Assembly: GCA_015065105.1 (NCBI GenBank)
Contig: SVQZ01000001.1
Coordinates: 62,001-126,000, forward strand
Direction of reading: 5' to 3'
DNA length: 64,000 bases
Source of the DNA: Oscillospiraceae bacterium
GTDB taxonomy: Bacteria; Bacillota; Clostridia; Oscillospirales; CAG-272
Of the stretch, positions 35,959 to 44,528 are shown one piece after another. Within the stretch, counting starts at the first letter, position 1. Every line of letters begins with the position of its first letter. Both the position numbers and the translations under genes were made by a program. The notes beneath the pieces were generated by a model. The model did not search any database and had not been told where the DNA came from. It saw only the letters and a list, made by a program, of their open reading frames with translations.

Positions 35959-37447
35959 CTTCATTTTGCAATGAATTGACCTCAATAATATCCTCACATC
36001 TGCATTTATACCTTTTTGCAACCTCCCATAGCGTTTCTCCCTTTACAGGATAATATAAAGTCATTACAGAGGATCTGTTATTCTCTTTTTCGCTGACCGT
36101 ACAGTTTACAGCTCTGCAGTGCTTTTCCTTTGCGCCGAGTACGGCATTTATATAGAGCTCTGCGTTCAGAGAAGTCTTTGAGCCGTTGATCTCGGCATTG
36201 CATTTAATAATATCGCATTTATGCTCTTCAAATAAATCAAATTTATAACCGCATCCTTCTCTTTCATATTTAAAGGGTGCCGTTTGTTTTATAACGGTAT
36301 ATCTCTCTTCACCCTCGCAAATACAAAGAAGTGTCCATTCTATCTCTCCGTGTAATACAAATTTATTTCTTTCGGCATCATAGAAAAGTTCATGTGAATC
36401 TACATTTGCATTTACTTCAACAGCGTGCTTCGGTATTATATCACCTTCAACGGAAAGCTCCATGATCTCATTCACGCTCAAAGGCGATGAAAACGCTTCG
36501 TAAGGTCTTATATATTCAATTTCTTCTTTTGAAAAGCAAAACTCCTTTTTTGTTGAATAGGCATCGCATACAGCCTCGCATCTTACTCCGTAATAATGCT
36601 TATGGCAAAGATCGTAGCCGTAATCAAGCTCAATTATACGCATTTCTCCAAAGCTGTTATTCTGTACAGATACCTTGATATCCTTTATCCTAACCTCACA
36701 GATGCAGGCATCATCGTCGGTATATTCGTTTGCTATATATTCGTTAAATCCCACTGTCTCGCTTATCTTATGGTAGTTGGAATCATTGCCGAGATATAGG
36801 ATGTTTATATAGCTTTCACCGCGGATCGAAGCCTGAGTATCTGTTTTTTTAATTTCATTTACTACTGTATTAACCTTGCAATATACAATTGCAGATACTT
36901 CGGGAAGAGCCGATGATATCTCTATATCATGGCTTGCATGAAGATTCGCTTCGCACTCTGACGAGATCATCATAGACCTTATCTTTTCGGTTTTCTTTTG
37001 CAGGCATATATCCTCGTTACAGGATATCTCAGGCTCGGTATCAACGCTTTCGTTTTTCTGCATAAATATATTAAGACGGGCTCTGAAGCTTATCCTTCTC
37101 GGGTTTACAAGTCTTGCATTCGGATTCTCTGTTTTACAAAAATAGCTCACCGATTCCACGTTATCATCCTTTACGGGTATATTTAGGGTAAACGTGTCGG
37201 AATATATAATACTCTGAAGACTGTCATCCTCACATATGCATAAAACGTTATATACTATCTCGCCCTCGCACAATAGATTATTACCGTTATTGAATACGTT
37301 ATGTAAAACGGCTTCGCTGTCACATTGCACGAGTTTCTTTATATCGGCAATATAATCAGGCAGAATATAATCCTCATTTCTTTCGTTTGTATCGCAGAGC
37401 TTTGTAATATTTACGTTTATACAACGATTCATATCTCTTTCATCCAT
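35924..37447 (-). CDS. SPOCS (DUF3794) and LysM domain spore protein
   Basis: 507 residues: N-terminal region with repeated DUF3794/SPOCS beta domains (one around CEGEIVYNVLCICED, residues 60-130; another around SIRGESYINILYLG; a third around LHGEIEWTLLCICEG) and a C-terminal LysM domain (YPVKGETLWEVAKRYKC ... IIEVNSLQ, about 460-505). This is the architecture of clostridial spore coat/cortex-associated proteins such as SipL, which docks the coat to the spore surface through SpoIVA. No signal peptide is visible, consistent with mother-cell cytoplasm. It starts at ATG 37447 behind AAAAGGAG. Confidence 0.88.
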   Translation of the reverse strand: MDERDMNRCINVNITKLCDTNERNEDYILPDYIADIKKLVQCDSEAVLHNVFNNGNNLLCEGEIVYNVLCICEDDSLQSIIYSDTFTLNIPVKDDNVESVSYFCKTENPNARLVNPRRISFRARLNIFMQKNESVDTEPEISCNEDICLQKKTEKIRSMMISSECEANLHASHDIEISSALPEVSAIVYCKVNTVVNEIKKTDTQASIRGESYINILYLGNDSNYHKISETVGFNEYIANEYTDDDACICEVRIKDIKVSVQNNSFGEMRIIELDYGYDLCHKHYYGVRCEAVCDAYSTKKEFCFSKEEIEYIRPYEAFSSPLSVNEIMELSVEGDIIPKHAVEVNANVDSHELFYDAERNKFVLHGEIEWTLLCICEGEERYTVIKQTAPFKYEREGCGYKFDLFEEHKCDIIKCNAEINGSKTSLNAELYINAVLGAKEKHCRAVNCTVSEKENNRSSVMTLYYPVKGETLWEVAKRYKCRCEDIIEVNSLQNEDLAAVKVLLIP

Positions 37448-37529
37448 AATAAATCTCCTTTTTCTTTATAGGATAATTCTCCGCCTCAACAGTAATTTAA
37501 AGTTTAAGAAAAGCTTGGGCGTATCATAC

Positions 37530-37550
37530 GAGGGTCTTCCCCTCTTTTTT
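37530..37550 (+). terminator. Orphan terminator-like hairpin
   Basis: GAGGG-TCTTC-CCCTC followed by TTTTTT on the + strand, in a gap between two minus-strand genes where no + gene ends. It could end a short antisense or intergenic transcript. Confidence 0.4.
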
Positions 37551-37577
37551 ATACCAATATATGAACCTAAAAAAGAA

Positions 37578-37602
37578 AAAATGCATCCGAAGATGCATCT
37601 TT
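37578..37602 (-). terminator. Terminator after galE
   Basis: Minus strand: AGATGCATC-TTCG-GATGCATT followed by TTTTTC; UUCG tetraloop. Confidence 0.9.
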
Positions 37603-37619
37603 CAAATAATTATAAATTA

Positions 37620-38633
37620 TCAATAGCCTTTAGGATTATTCTTCTGCCAATTCCATGAATCCCGGCACATATCCTCGAGAGTATGTACTGCCTTCCAGCC
37701 AAGCTTATTAAGAGCCTTGGAGGCATCGGCATAGCATTCCGCAACGTCACCGGGACGGCGGGGTGCGATTACGTAAGGAACCTTGATACCGTTCACCTTT
37801 TCAAAGGCATTTACTATATCAAGAACACTGTAGCCGGTTCCTGTACCGAGGTTGAACACCTCAACGCCCTTTTCCTTAAAGGAATAACGAAGAGCTGCAA
37901 GATGACCGAGGGCGAGGTCAACAACGTGAAGAAAATCGCGGACACCTGTACCGTCATGAGTAGGATAATCATTACCGAGTACATTTAAACGTTCGAGCTT
38001 TCCTACAGCTACCTGTGTGATATAAGGCATAAGATTATTTGGAATACCGTTGGGGTTTTCACCGATCCTGCCGCTCTTGTGCGCCCCTATGGGGTTGAAG
38101 TAACGAAGAAGAACAACGGACATATCGGGATTTGCCTTTGCAACGTCAGTTAAGATCTGTTCATTCATGAGCTTAGTCCATCCGTAGGGATTTGTACATC
38201 CTGTGGGCATGGTCTCAACAAGCGGAACTGTTTCGGGAATACCGTAAACGGTTGCGGAAGAGCTGAATACAAGATTGTAACAGCCGTATTTCTTCATAAC
38301 ACGAAGGAGTACAAGGGTGGAATTAATGTTATTATCATAGTACATTTCGGGCTTTGCAACAGATTCGCCTACAGCCTTATAGCCTGCAAAATGTACAACA
38401 GCGTCTATCTTTTCTGCATCGAAGAGCTTTTCAAGGGACGCTTCGTCACAAACGTCTATTTCATAAAATACAGGTCTTTTCCCGCCGAGCTCCTCTATAC
38501 GGTTAAGAACCTCAGGGCAGCTGTTGCTGAAATTATCGGCAATAACGACTTCCCATCCGTCATTCAAAAGCTCTACTGCGGTATGTGAGCCGATATATCC
38601 GGCACCGCCTGTTAAAAGTATTTTCTTATTCAT
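37620..38633 (-). CDS. galE: UDP-glucose 4-epimerase
   Basis: 337-residue extended SDR. NAD site TGGAGYIGSHTAVELL at the N-terminus; FSSSATVYG with the catalytic Ser, and the YxxxK motif in NPYGWTKLMNEQIL; RYFNPIGAHKSGRIGE and VRDFLHVVDLALGHLAAL are classical GalE. Interconverts UDP-glucose and UDP-galactose, or the GlcNAc/GalNAc pair in promiscuous forms. Third gene of an operon with a GHMP kinase and a nucleotidyltransferase, 11 nt after the kinase stop. Confidence 0.95.
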   Translation of the reverse strand: MNKKILLTGGAGYIGSHTAVELLNDGWEVVIADNFSNSCPEVLNRIEELGGKRPVFYEIDVCDEASLEKLFDAEKIDAVVHFAGYKAVGESVAKPEMYYDNNINSTLVLLRVMKKYGCYNLVFSSSATVYGIPETVPLVETMPTGCTNPYGWTKLMNEQILTDVAKANPDMSVVLLRYFNPIGAHKSGRIGENPNGIPNNLMPYITQVAVGKLERLNVLGNDYPTHDGTGVRDFLHVVDLALGHLAALRYSFKEKGVEVFNLGTGTGYSVLDIVNAFEKVNGIKVPYVIAPRRPGDVAECYADASKALNKLGWKAVHTLEDMCRDSWNWQKNNPKGY

Positions 38634-38644
38634 AATGACCTCCG

Positions 38645-40231
38645 CTAAAATGCCAACGAGCCTGCGACAGGAATATAGACCTGTGCGCCCATAGGCAAGG
38701 ATTTTTTATCATAATAATATTTTTTTAATTGATTTAAAAGATGCTCGGTTGATTCCTTTTTTACAAGTATAATTATACATCCACCGAGGCCTGCGCCCGA
38801 AAGCTCCGCTCCAAGAACACCGTCTATAGACATTGCAAAGTCAACCAAGGCGTCGATTGTAACCGTTGAACAGCCGTAGCCTCCCGGCTGACAGTAAAGC
38901 TTCGCCGTAGGATCACCCATATGATAGTCCTCGATAAGGGTCTTAAGATAATCATCCGAAACAGAATAATCATAGGCCTTTTTGCCCTTTGCCACTCTGT
39001 CACCGTCATGGCTGATGCTCATAAGTCTGCCTAATGCTTCATACTCTTTCTTTTCAAGAAGTTCAAGACATACGTTTGCACGAAGGCACTCTGTGATTCC
39101 GTACATAAGAGTACTTCTTATCTCGTATTTATCCGGTGCATTGTGGGTCTTTAGTATTCTGTCGATCTCCTTTTTATGCTCGGGAAGCTCTGAATACACC
39201 TCGTCAAGCGTCATATATTCGGGCACCCTCAAAAGCATTCTGTATATCTCGGCATCATCAATACCGAGATGACCGGGGTTTATATGCTTAAGATATTGCA
39301 GTTTATCCGCATATTCGGGATTATTCTTTCTGAACATCCAAAAGCCGAATTCGTAGCAGGCGACCTTTTGGTTAAATTTGTCTCGTGCTCCCTCGCTTTT
39401 TTTGGCTTCAACAAAGCTGTTGGCAACAACAACGTTATAGTCGGTGGGAAAATCCACGCTCTTTCCTATCTTAAAGGGGCAGAAATCGAGATGGGTTATC
39501 ATATCACGGTTTCCGCATTTCATAGCCGCATGATCTCCCGCTCCGCCTCGTGAGCCGACAAACCATTCACCCTCGCCGCAAAGATGAACGAAATCATTGG
39601 CCCGTATATTTAACTCGTTTAACGCAACGAGAGCTTCTGTTGTTGCAACAACTATGCTCGAAGAGGAGGAAAGCCCTGCCGCCATGGGAATATTACCGCA
39701 AAAAAGCATATCCATGCCGTAGAAATTATTATCCTTATATTCAAGGGCAAGGCGTAATACGGATGCTTTAACGTAATTACCCCATTCACCCTTCGTTTCC
39801 ATTACAAGCTTCAATATCTCGTCGCTTTCAATATAATCTATCCAATTTTCATTTTCGCTCTTATGAAGAGTTTCTGCAATAGAAAACGAGCTTGAAGCAA
39901 ACTTGGGATCGACGTTAGACATATTAACAATGTCATCATCACGTTTTCCGCATATAAGCAGAGTCTCACGGTCGATGCTCATTACGTTGATCGAGCCGCC
40001 GCGATGCTCAATATGTCTGCCTAATATATTTACTCTGCCCGGCGAACGGGTTATAACAGTATCTTTATCTCCGTATCGTTCGATAAATACGTCTATCATC
40101 GAGATAAGGGTCATTCTTCTTTCAGCTATCAGAGCACCCTGATCGGGACCGTATATAAGCTCAAAAAACTCTTTTATATGAGGATCCCAATCTAAAAACA
40201 GCTTTTTCCATTCAGAGGCAAGACGTATCAT
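38645..40231 (-). CDS. GHMP-family sugar kinase (divergent galactokinase-like)
   Basis: 528 residues, much longer than bacterial GalK (about 390) because of an N-terminal extension of about 55 residues and inserts. Galactokinase-like SPGRVNILGRHIEHRGG is at 63-79, ATP loop IPMAAGLSSSSSIVVA at about 181-196, and a likely catalytic Asp in SRGGAGDHAAM (Asp 233). In GalK the signature reads GEHTDY; here the Glu is Arg, the Asp is Glu and the Tyr is His, so the sugar pocket is altered. The substrate may not be galactose. ATG 40231 overlaps the stop of the preceding nucleotidyltransferase by 4 nt, so the two are coupled. Confidence 0.85.
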   Translation of the reverse strand: MIRLASEWKKLFLDWDPHIKEFFELIYGPDQGALIAERRMTLISMIDVFIERYGDKDTVITRSPGRVNILGRHIEHRGGSINVMSIDRETLLICGKRDDDIVNMSNVDPKFASSSFSIAETLHKSENENWIDYIESDEILKLVMETKGEWGNYVKASVLRLALEYKDNNFYGMDMLFCGNIPMAAGLSSSSSIVVATTEALVALNELNIRANDFVHLCGEGEWFVGSRGGAGDHAAMKCGNRDMITHLDFCPFKIGKSVDFPTDYNVVVANSFVEAKKSEGARDKFNQKVACYEFGFWMFRKNNPEYADKLQYLKHINPGHLGIDDAEIYRMLLRVPEYMTLDEVYSELPEHKKEIDRILKTHNAPDKYEIRSTLMYGITECLRANVCLELLEKKEYEALGRLMSISHDGDRVAKGKKAYDYSVSDDYLKTLIEDYHMGDPTAKLYCQPGGYGCSTVTIDALVDFAMSIDGVLGAELSGAGLGGCIIILVKKESTEHLLNQLKKYYYDKKSLPMGAQVYIPVAGSLAF

Positions 40232-41154
40232 ATATTCTCCTGTTCCTTTTCAATAGAGGCGAAATAATCGCTTACTTCCTTAAGCTCCTCTTGTGTGGCA
40301 AATGTAAGCATATCTTCTTTTTTCTCAATAGGAATAACACTTGCACCGAAGCGCTCGGTGAGTGCGTTTACAGCGTCGGTGAGATATACCTCACCCTGGG
40401 CATTATCCGAGCCTAATTTTTTGATCTCCCTTATAGCTTCTGTTGTATCTACAATATAGGTGGCGGTATTAACATAGGGCATAGACTCAATTTGTTCACC
40501 GCTGAATCTCTCTCCGGCAAGCACAACACTGCTTTTAAGAGAATCACCTGCCTCCAAACAATAATCAAGAATCTTTTTCTTCTTTTTTTCGTTTATATCA
40601 TATTCAGCAAGCTTATCTTCAAAGCTTTCTTTTGTTTTATTATCAAGAGAGCCCAATATCAGCGAATACGAATCGGTCATTTCATAGATTCCGCATACCT
40701 TGCCGTCTCTTTGGGCTATTCTTCCGCCTCCGGGATTAAAGGGCTTTTTCTGCACAGCAAATACAGCCTTAACATCCGATCCTTCATATTCTTCGGTAAG
40801 CTTTTCAATAACATCTGAAGAAATTATCTTGTCGCCCATTGCAATAAAGGCCGCACCTTTACAGCCAAGCTTTTTAAGGGCGCTAAGTCCTACAAGAGCG
40901 GCATTTCCCGTTCCCTTCTGCTCGGCCTGATAGGCATAGGCAATGCCTTCAATGTCACAAAGCGACTCCATCACCTTCTCGGCGCGGTGGCCGACAACAC
41001 ATAAAAAACGATCGATTCCTGCTTTTTTCATATTAAGTATTGATCTTTTAACTGCAGGAATACCGTTGACCTCCATACAAACCTTGTTTGTTGAATCGTC
41101 ATTCATACGGCTTCCTTTGCCCGCGCATAAAAGAACGGCAACGATTTCCTTCAT
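40228..41154 (-). CDS. Sugar-1-phosphate nucleotidyltransferase
   Basis: 308 residues, GT-A-like nucleotidyltransferase: VLLCAGKGSRMNDDSTNKVC (GxGxRM and Lys), AYQAEQKGTGNAALVG (Q and GTG), FIAMGDKIIS (metal Asp), VYLTDAVNAL. It resembles the GlmU-N class but has an extra 60 residues around 170-230 with a lysine-rich helix (NEKKKKKILDYC). First gene of the operon; with the adjoining sugar kinase it would convert a sugar 1-phosphate plus NTP directly to an NDP-sugar, replacing GalT. Base preference (UTP or other) is not decidable here. Confidence 0.83.
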   Translation of the reverse strand: MKEIVAVLLCAGKGSRMNDDSTNKVCMEVNGIPAVKRSILNMKKAGIDRFLCVVGHRAEKVMESLCDIEGIAYAYQAEQKGTGNAALVGLSALKKLGCKGAAFIAMGDKIISSDVIEKLTEEYEGSDVKAVFAVQKKPFNPGGGRIAQRDGKVCGIYEMTDSYSLILGSLDNKTKESFEDKLAEYDINEKKKKKILDYCLEAGDSLKSSVVLAGERFSGEQIESMPYVNTATYIVDTTEAIREIKKLGSDNAQGEVYLTDAVNALTERFGASVIPIEKKEDMLTFATQEELKEVSDYFASIEKEQENI

Positions 41155-41183
41155 CTGACTTACCTCATAAGTGTATTCAAATT

Positions 41184-41212
41184 ATTATATTATAAAATTT
41201 CTTATATGTCAA
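41184..41212 (-). promoter_or_regulatory. Sigma-A promoter for the sugar-activation operon
   Basis: Minus strand: TTGACA (41212-41207), 17-nt spacer, TATAAT (41189-41184), immediately after the stop of the upstream ASRT-like gene. Confidence 0.88.
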
Positions 41213-41214
41213 GT

Positions 41215-41589
41215 TTATTCTTCAATAGGATAAGCCATTGTTGTCATGAGCGCCAGCTCTCTTCTTGACGTGTCAAGACGTGAGTACTGAACCACGATGG
41301 GAGTATTCGATTCAATAAGCAAGGCATAAGGAACGTCCCGCATCAAGAGTTCGCCTTTTGAATCTCTTATTTTATCCATTCTTATGTGATGAGTTCTTCC
41401 TGCCTTACATAAGGATACAACGTCATTCTTTGCATCCATATCCTCGTAGAAAAGAGTCATCTTGATTTCGGCATCCACCTCGGATGTATTGAGAACACAA
41501 ACCGCCTCGTGGCTGTTCCAATCGTTGAGTGATTTAGAATTTAAATAATTGTCGGCGATAAGCCAAGTCTTTTTACCATATGCTTTCAT
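41215..41589 (-). CDS. Anabaena sensory rhodopsin transducer (ASRT)-like protein
   Basis: 124 residues, clear member of the ASRT family: KTWLIADNYLN, SHEAVCVLNTSEVDAEIKMTLFYED, RTHHIRMDKI, VPYALLIESNTPIVVQYSRLDTSRRELALMT (given as consecutive strands). It is a small all-beta soluble protein; cyanobacterial ASRT is a tetramer that partners a sensory rhodopsin. No rhodopsin gene is present, as in most Firmicutes with this family, so the role must differ; a carbohydrate or ligand binding role is speculation. It lies just upstream of, and in the same direction as, the sugar-activation operon. Confidence 0.85.
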   Translation of the reverse strand: MKAYGKKTWLIADNYLNSKSLNDWNSHEAVCVLNTSEVDAEIKMTLFYEDMDAKNDVVSLCKAGRTHHIRMDKIRDSKGELLMRDVPYALLIESNTPIVVQYSRLDTSRRELALMTTMAYPIEE

Positions 41590-41618
41590 TATTAAAACCT
41601 CGCAATTAATATGATATA

Positions 41619-43729
41619 TTATTCAACATTAACAACATAATAGTTATAGCTTTCATCGTTATACTGTACGCAGAAAGTATATCTTCCTTTATCAAGTGTG
41701 AATGATACGGAATCTGCGTTAATTTTAGATGATGAAACAGAAATGCTTCCTTCGGCGTTCTTTATCTGACTTGAAGTTTGATATTCACCCATTGCATATC
41801 TTATTACTTTAAGATCATCAAGTTTTTCGAAAGAAACAGTGTTATTGGTTTGTTTCATAATGGGGCTCTTTTTAACAACTTCATACTTATAAATAACAGA
41901 ATAACCGTTTTCATAACAAACAGCAACAGAAACGAGACCTTCATTTCTATACTGAACAGTATATTCTGTTACGTTTGCCAAAACGTCTTTTGAAGTAAAA
42001 GCTCGTGCTGACTCTCCCCTTTTAATTTCGGCTACTGTATTATAATCACCGTAAGCAGTACGGATAACCTTAACACCTTCAAGATTACCTACTTTTAGTT
42101 GCATGCCGTTTGGGGTAAATGTAGGTTCATTTGCATCAACAGAAGCAAAGAATAATTTAGCCCGTCCGTCATTATATCTTATAAGTACTGAATATGCCCC
42201 TATTTTAGTGGCATTATATGAATAATAATTGTTATCACCAAGTTTAGCCGAAGTAAGACCATATTCAAGATTGTTTTTTATATCACGGTAGCTGTAATAA
42301 TAACCGTGAGCAAAAAATATATCTTTCACATTGTAAATATTATTCAATGCAATAGTCATTTCATCAACTGTTATCTGATCAAAGTATTCTACAACGAAAT
42401 TTTTATTTTTGTAAAATGTGTCTGCCGCGGATTTTTTATTGCATATGATCTTTTTATCTTCACTGTACAGTTGATTCGGAGACGGGAAAGAATTGTCAAA
42501 CAACTCAATGTCATCATTATAAATAACAAACTCGGATAAATAATAGAAATTACAGAATACTTTGTCATTAACCTTGGTTATCTCTTTCGGCAGCACCAAT
42601 TCGGTTATCATTTCATTGTTCAAATATAAACGTGCATCGTATTCTCTGTTAAATAATATACCCGACATTTCAATTTCACAATAAGATTTCAGGTCAGAAA
42701 TATAAACGTCAAGATCTCCATAGGCATTGCCGAAAGCATAACTGCCGATTTTTTTAAGACTTGGCGGAATAACCAACTTTGTTATCTTTTCGCTTAATCC
42801 TTCAAAAACGTGAGATTTAATTTCAGTTACGTCATCCGGTATAACAAGTTCCGTAACCATATTTCCGTTTAAATAGAGGTCGTTATTTCTTATCAAAGAA
42901 TTGTTACCGTAAACATGAACGTTGCACCATGAAGCCAGGTCTCTTATATGCAATTCGTTAATTCCGCAACCGCCTTTGAATGAATTCCAGCCAAGAGTTT
43001 TAAAACTGTCAGATATATAAACTTTATCAAGTCCCGCGCAATCGTAAAACGCAAAGTCATTTACCGTTTCAACGTCATTCAGATCCAAATTAAAGTAACC
43101 GTCATAGCCGTAAAAAGCGTGTTTTTTAACCTCAGTTACGCCATCGGGAACAATAATATCAGTTAATAATTCATCGTTTAGGTATAGAGAAGTTGCATAA
43201 CTTAAAGGATGACCTGTAAAGTTCAAATTAGAAGTAGTAAATTCAATATCAAACCAAGCATTTAAATCGGTTAAATACACGTCGGAAAGTGATGTACAAT
43301 TATAAAATGCATAATCTTCTATACAACATACCGATGAAGAAATTTTAACAGTTTTTAATGAAGTACAATTATAAAATGCACCATATGAAATTCTCTCAAT
43401 ACCTTCAGGTATTATAACGGATTCAAGATGTTCAGCGCTTTTAAATGCACATTCTCCGATACTTTTTAACGTTTCGCTGAAAACAACTTTGGTAAAGGGT
43501 ACGTTTTCCCAATACCAATCAGGTTGATTATCGGATAGATCATCATACCATTCACCGCTGCCGTCAACGTACAAACACCATTCTCGTCGATGGTCCAATA
43601 AATATTATCACCGTATTTACCGCTTTTTACATCAGCAGAAGCAGAACAAACCATACCTAATGCAATAAATGCAGATACGATCAAAGTTATTGAGGATAAT
43701 GCCAATAAAAAACTTTTAATTATTTTCAT
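41619..43729 (-). pseudogene. BspA-type leucine-rich repeat surface protein, frameshifted
   Basis: The gene is split by a frameshift at about 43566-43575. The 5' part has a signal peptide (MKIIKSFLLALSSITLIVSA) and ends a frame at GDNIYWTIDENGVCTL; the rest continues in another frame from YVDGSGEWYDD through a run of BspA/LRR_5 repeats (SIGECAFKSAEHLESVIIPEG, YAFYNCTSL units, residues about 35-430), then two similar roughly 90-residue C-terminal domains (GVKVIRTAYGDYNTVAEIK and DLKVIRYAMGEYQTSSQIK). Read through the shift the protein is otherwise whole, about 700 residues. One missing base explains it: either a recent inactivation, phase variation or a sequencing error. No sortase or SLH anchor is seen. 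Confidence 0.82.
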
Positions 43730-43765
43730 AATGTCCTCCATGGTAGTTTATAAAATTTCAATTAA

Positions 43766-43794
43766 ATTATATCATATTATAAGATAAAAATCAA
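43766..43794 (-). promoter_or_regulatory. Promoter for the LRR gene
   Basis: Minus strand: TTGATT (43794-43789), 17-nt spacer, TATAAT (43771-43766) with extended TG. Confidence 0.7.
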
Positions 43795-43837
43795 GGAAAT
43801 AAAATCTAATTCAATATATAAATTTATATATAAACTA

Positions 43838-43866
43838 TAGACATTTTTAAATTAATATGATATAAT
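43838..43866 (+). promoter_or_regulatory. Promoter for the MBL-gltX-glnS run
   Basis: TAGACA (43838-43843), 17-nt spacer, TGA-TATAAT (43858-43866). No T-box is seen; the leader to the MBL start is only about 25 nt. Confidence 0.7.
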
Positions 43867-43897
43867 TTTATATTATTAATATCAAGGAACCATATCA

Positions 43898-44518
43898 ATG
43901 AAAATAGCAAAATTCATACTCGGTAATATGCAGACAAACTGTTATTTTATTATCGATGAGGAAACAAAAAAATGTATAGTTGTTGATCCTGCCGATGAGT
44001 TTGAAGTAATCGTTCAAAAACTCAACGATAAGGGATTAACAGTTGATAAGATATTTCTTACCCACGGTCATTTTGACCACATGATGGCATTGGAAAAATT
44101 GAGAGACCGCACAGGCGCACCCGTATATATAGGAGCCGAAGATAACGAGCTTCTTTTGGACGTGGATAAAAGCCTTATGTCGTTTTACGGCGGCGTTCAT
44201 ACACCATGCAGAGAGGCAGATGTACTCTTGAAGGACAATGATACTATAGACTTCTGCGGTAACACGATCAAGGTAATGCATACACCAGGACACACAAAAG
44301 GCTCTGTATGTTATCTTATCGGAACAGATATGATATGCGGAGATACTCTTTTCCGAGGAAGTATAGGCAGATACGATTTCTACGGCGGCGATTATCAGAC
44401 AATACTCGCCTCCCTTGAAAGAATCAAGGCTTTGGATATTGATTATAAGATATATCCAGGCCACGGAGCTTCTTCGAAGCTCTCCTATGAAAAAGAATAT
44501 AATTTATACATGAGATGA
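43898..44518 (+). CDS. MBL-fold hydrolase (glyoxalase II-like)
   Basis: 206-residue metallo-beta-lactamase-fold protein. Metal-binding motif THGHFDHM (HxHxDH), then HTPGHTKGSVCY, and ICGDTLFRGSIGRYDFYGG, all typical of the short GloB-like group (YcbL/YqgX type). It probably hydrolyses S-acyl-glutathione-like or related thioesters; the physiological substrate is unknown in bacteria without glutathione. First in a + strand run; gltX starts 10 nt after its stop. Confidence 0.9.
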   Translation: MKIAKFILGNMQTNCYFIIDEETKKCIVVDPADEFEVIVQKLNDKGLTVDKIFLTHGHFDHMMALEKLRDRTGAPVYIGAEDNELLLDVDKSLMSFYGGVHTPCREADVLLKDNDTIDFCGNTIKVMHTPGHTKGSVCYLIGTDMICGDTLFRGSIGRYDFYGGDYQTILASLERIKALDIDYKIYPGHGASSKLSYEKEYNLYMR

Positions 44519-44528
44519 GGATAAAACG

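Noticed and set aside
41619..43741. Two separate genes, a short exported peptide and an unexported LRR protein
   Set aside because: The two parts together make one normal secreted BspA-like protein; the second part alone would have no signal peptide and would start inside a conserved domain.
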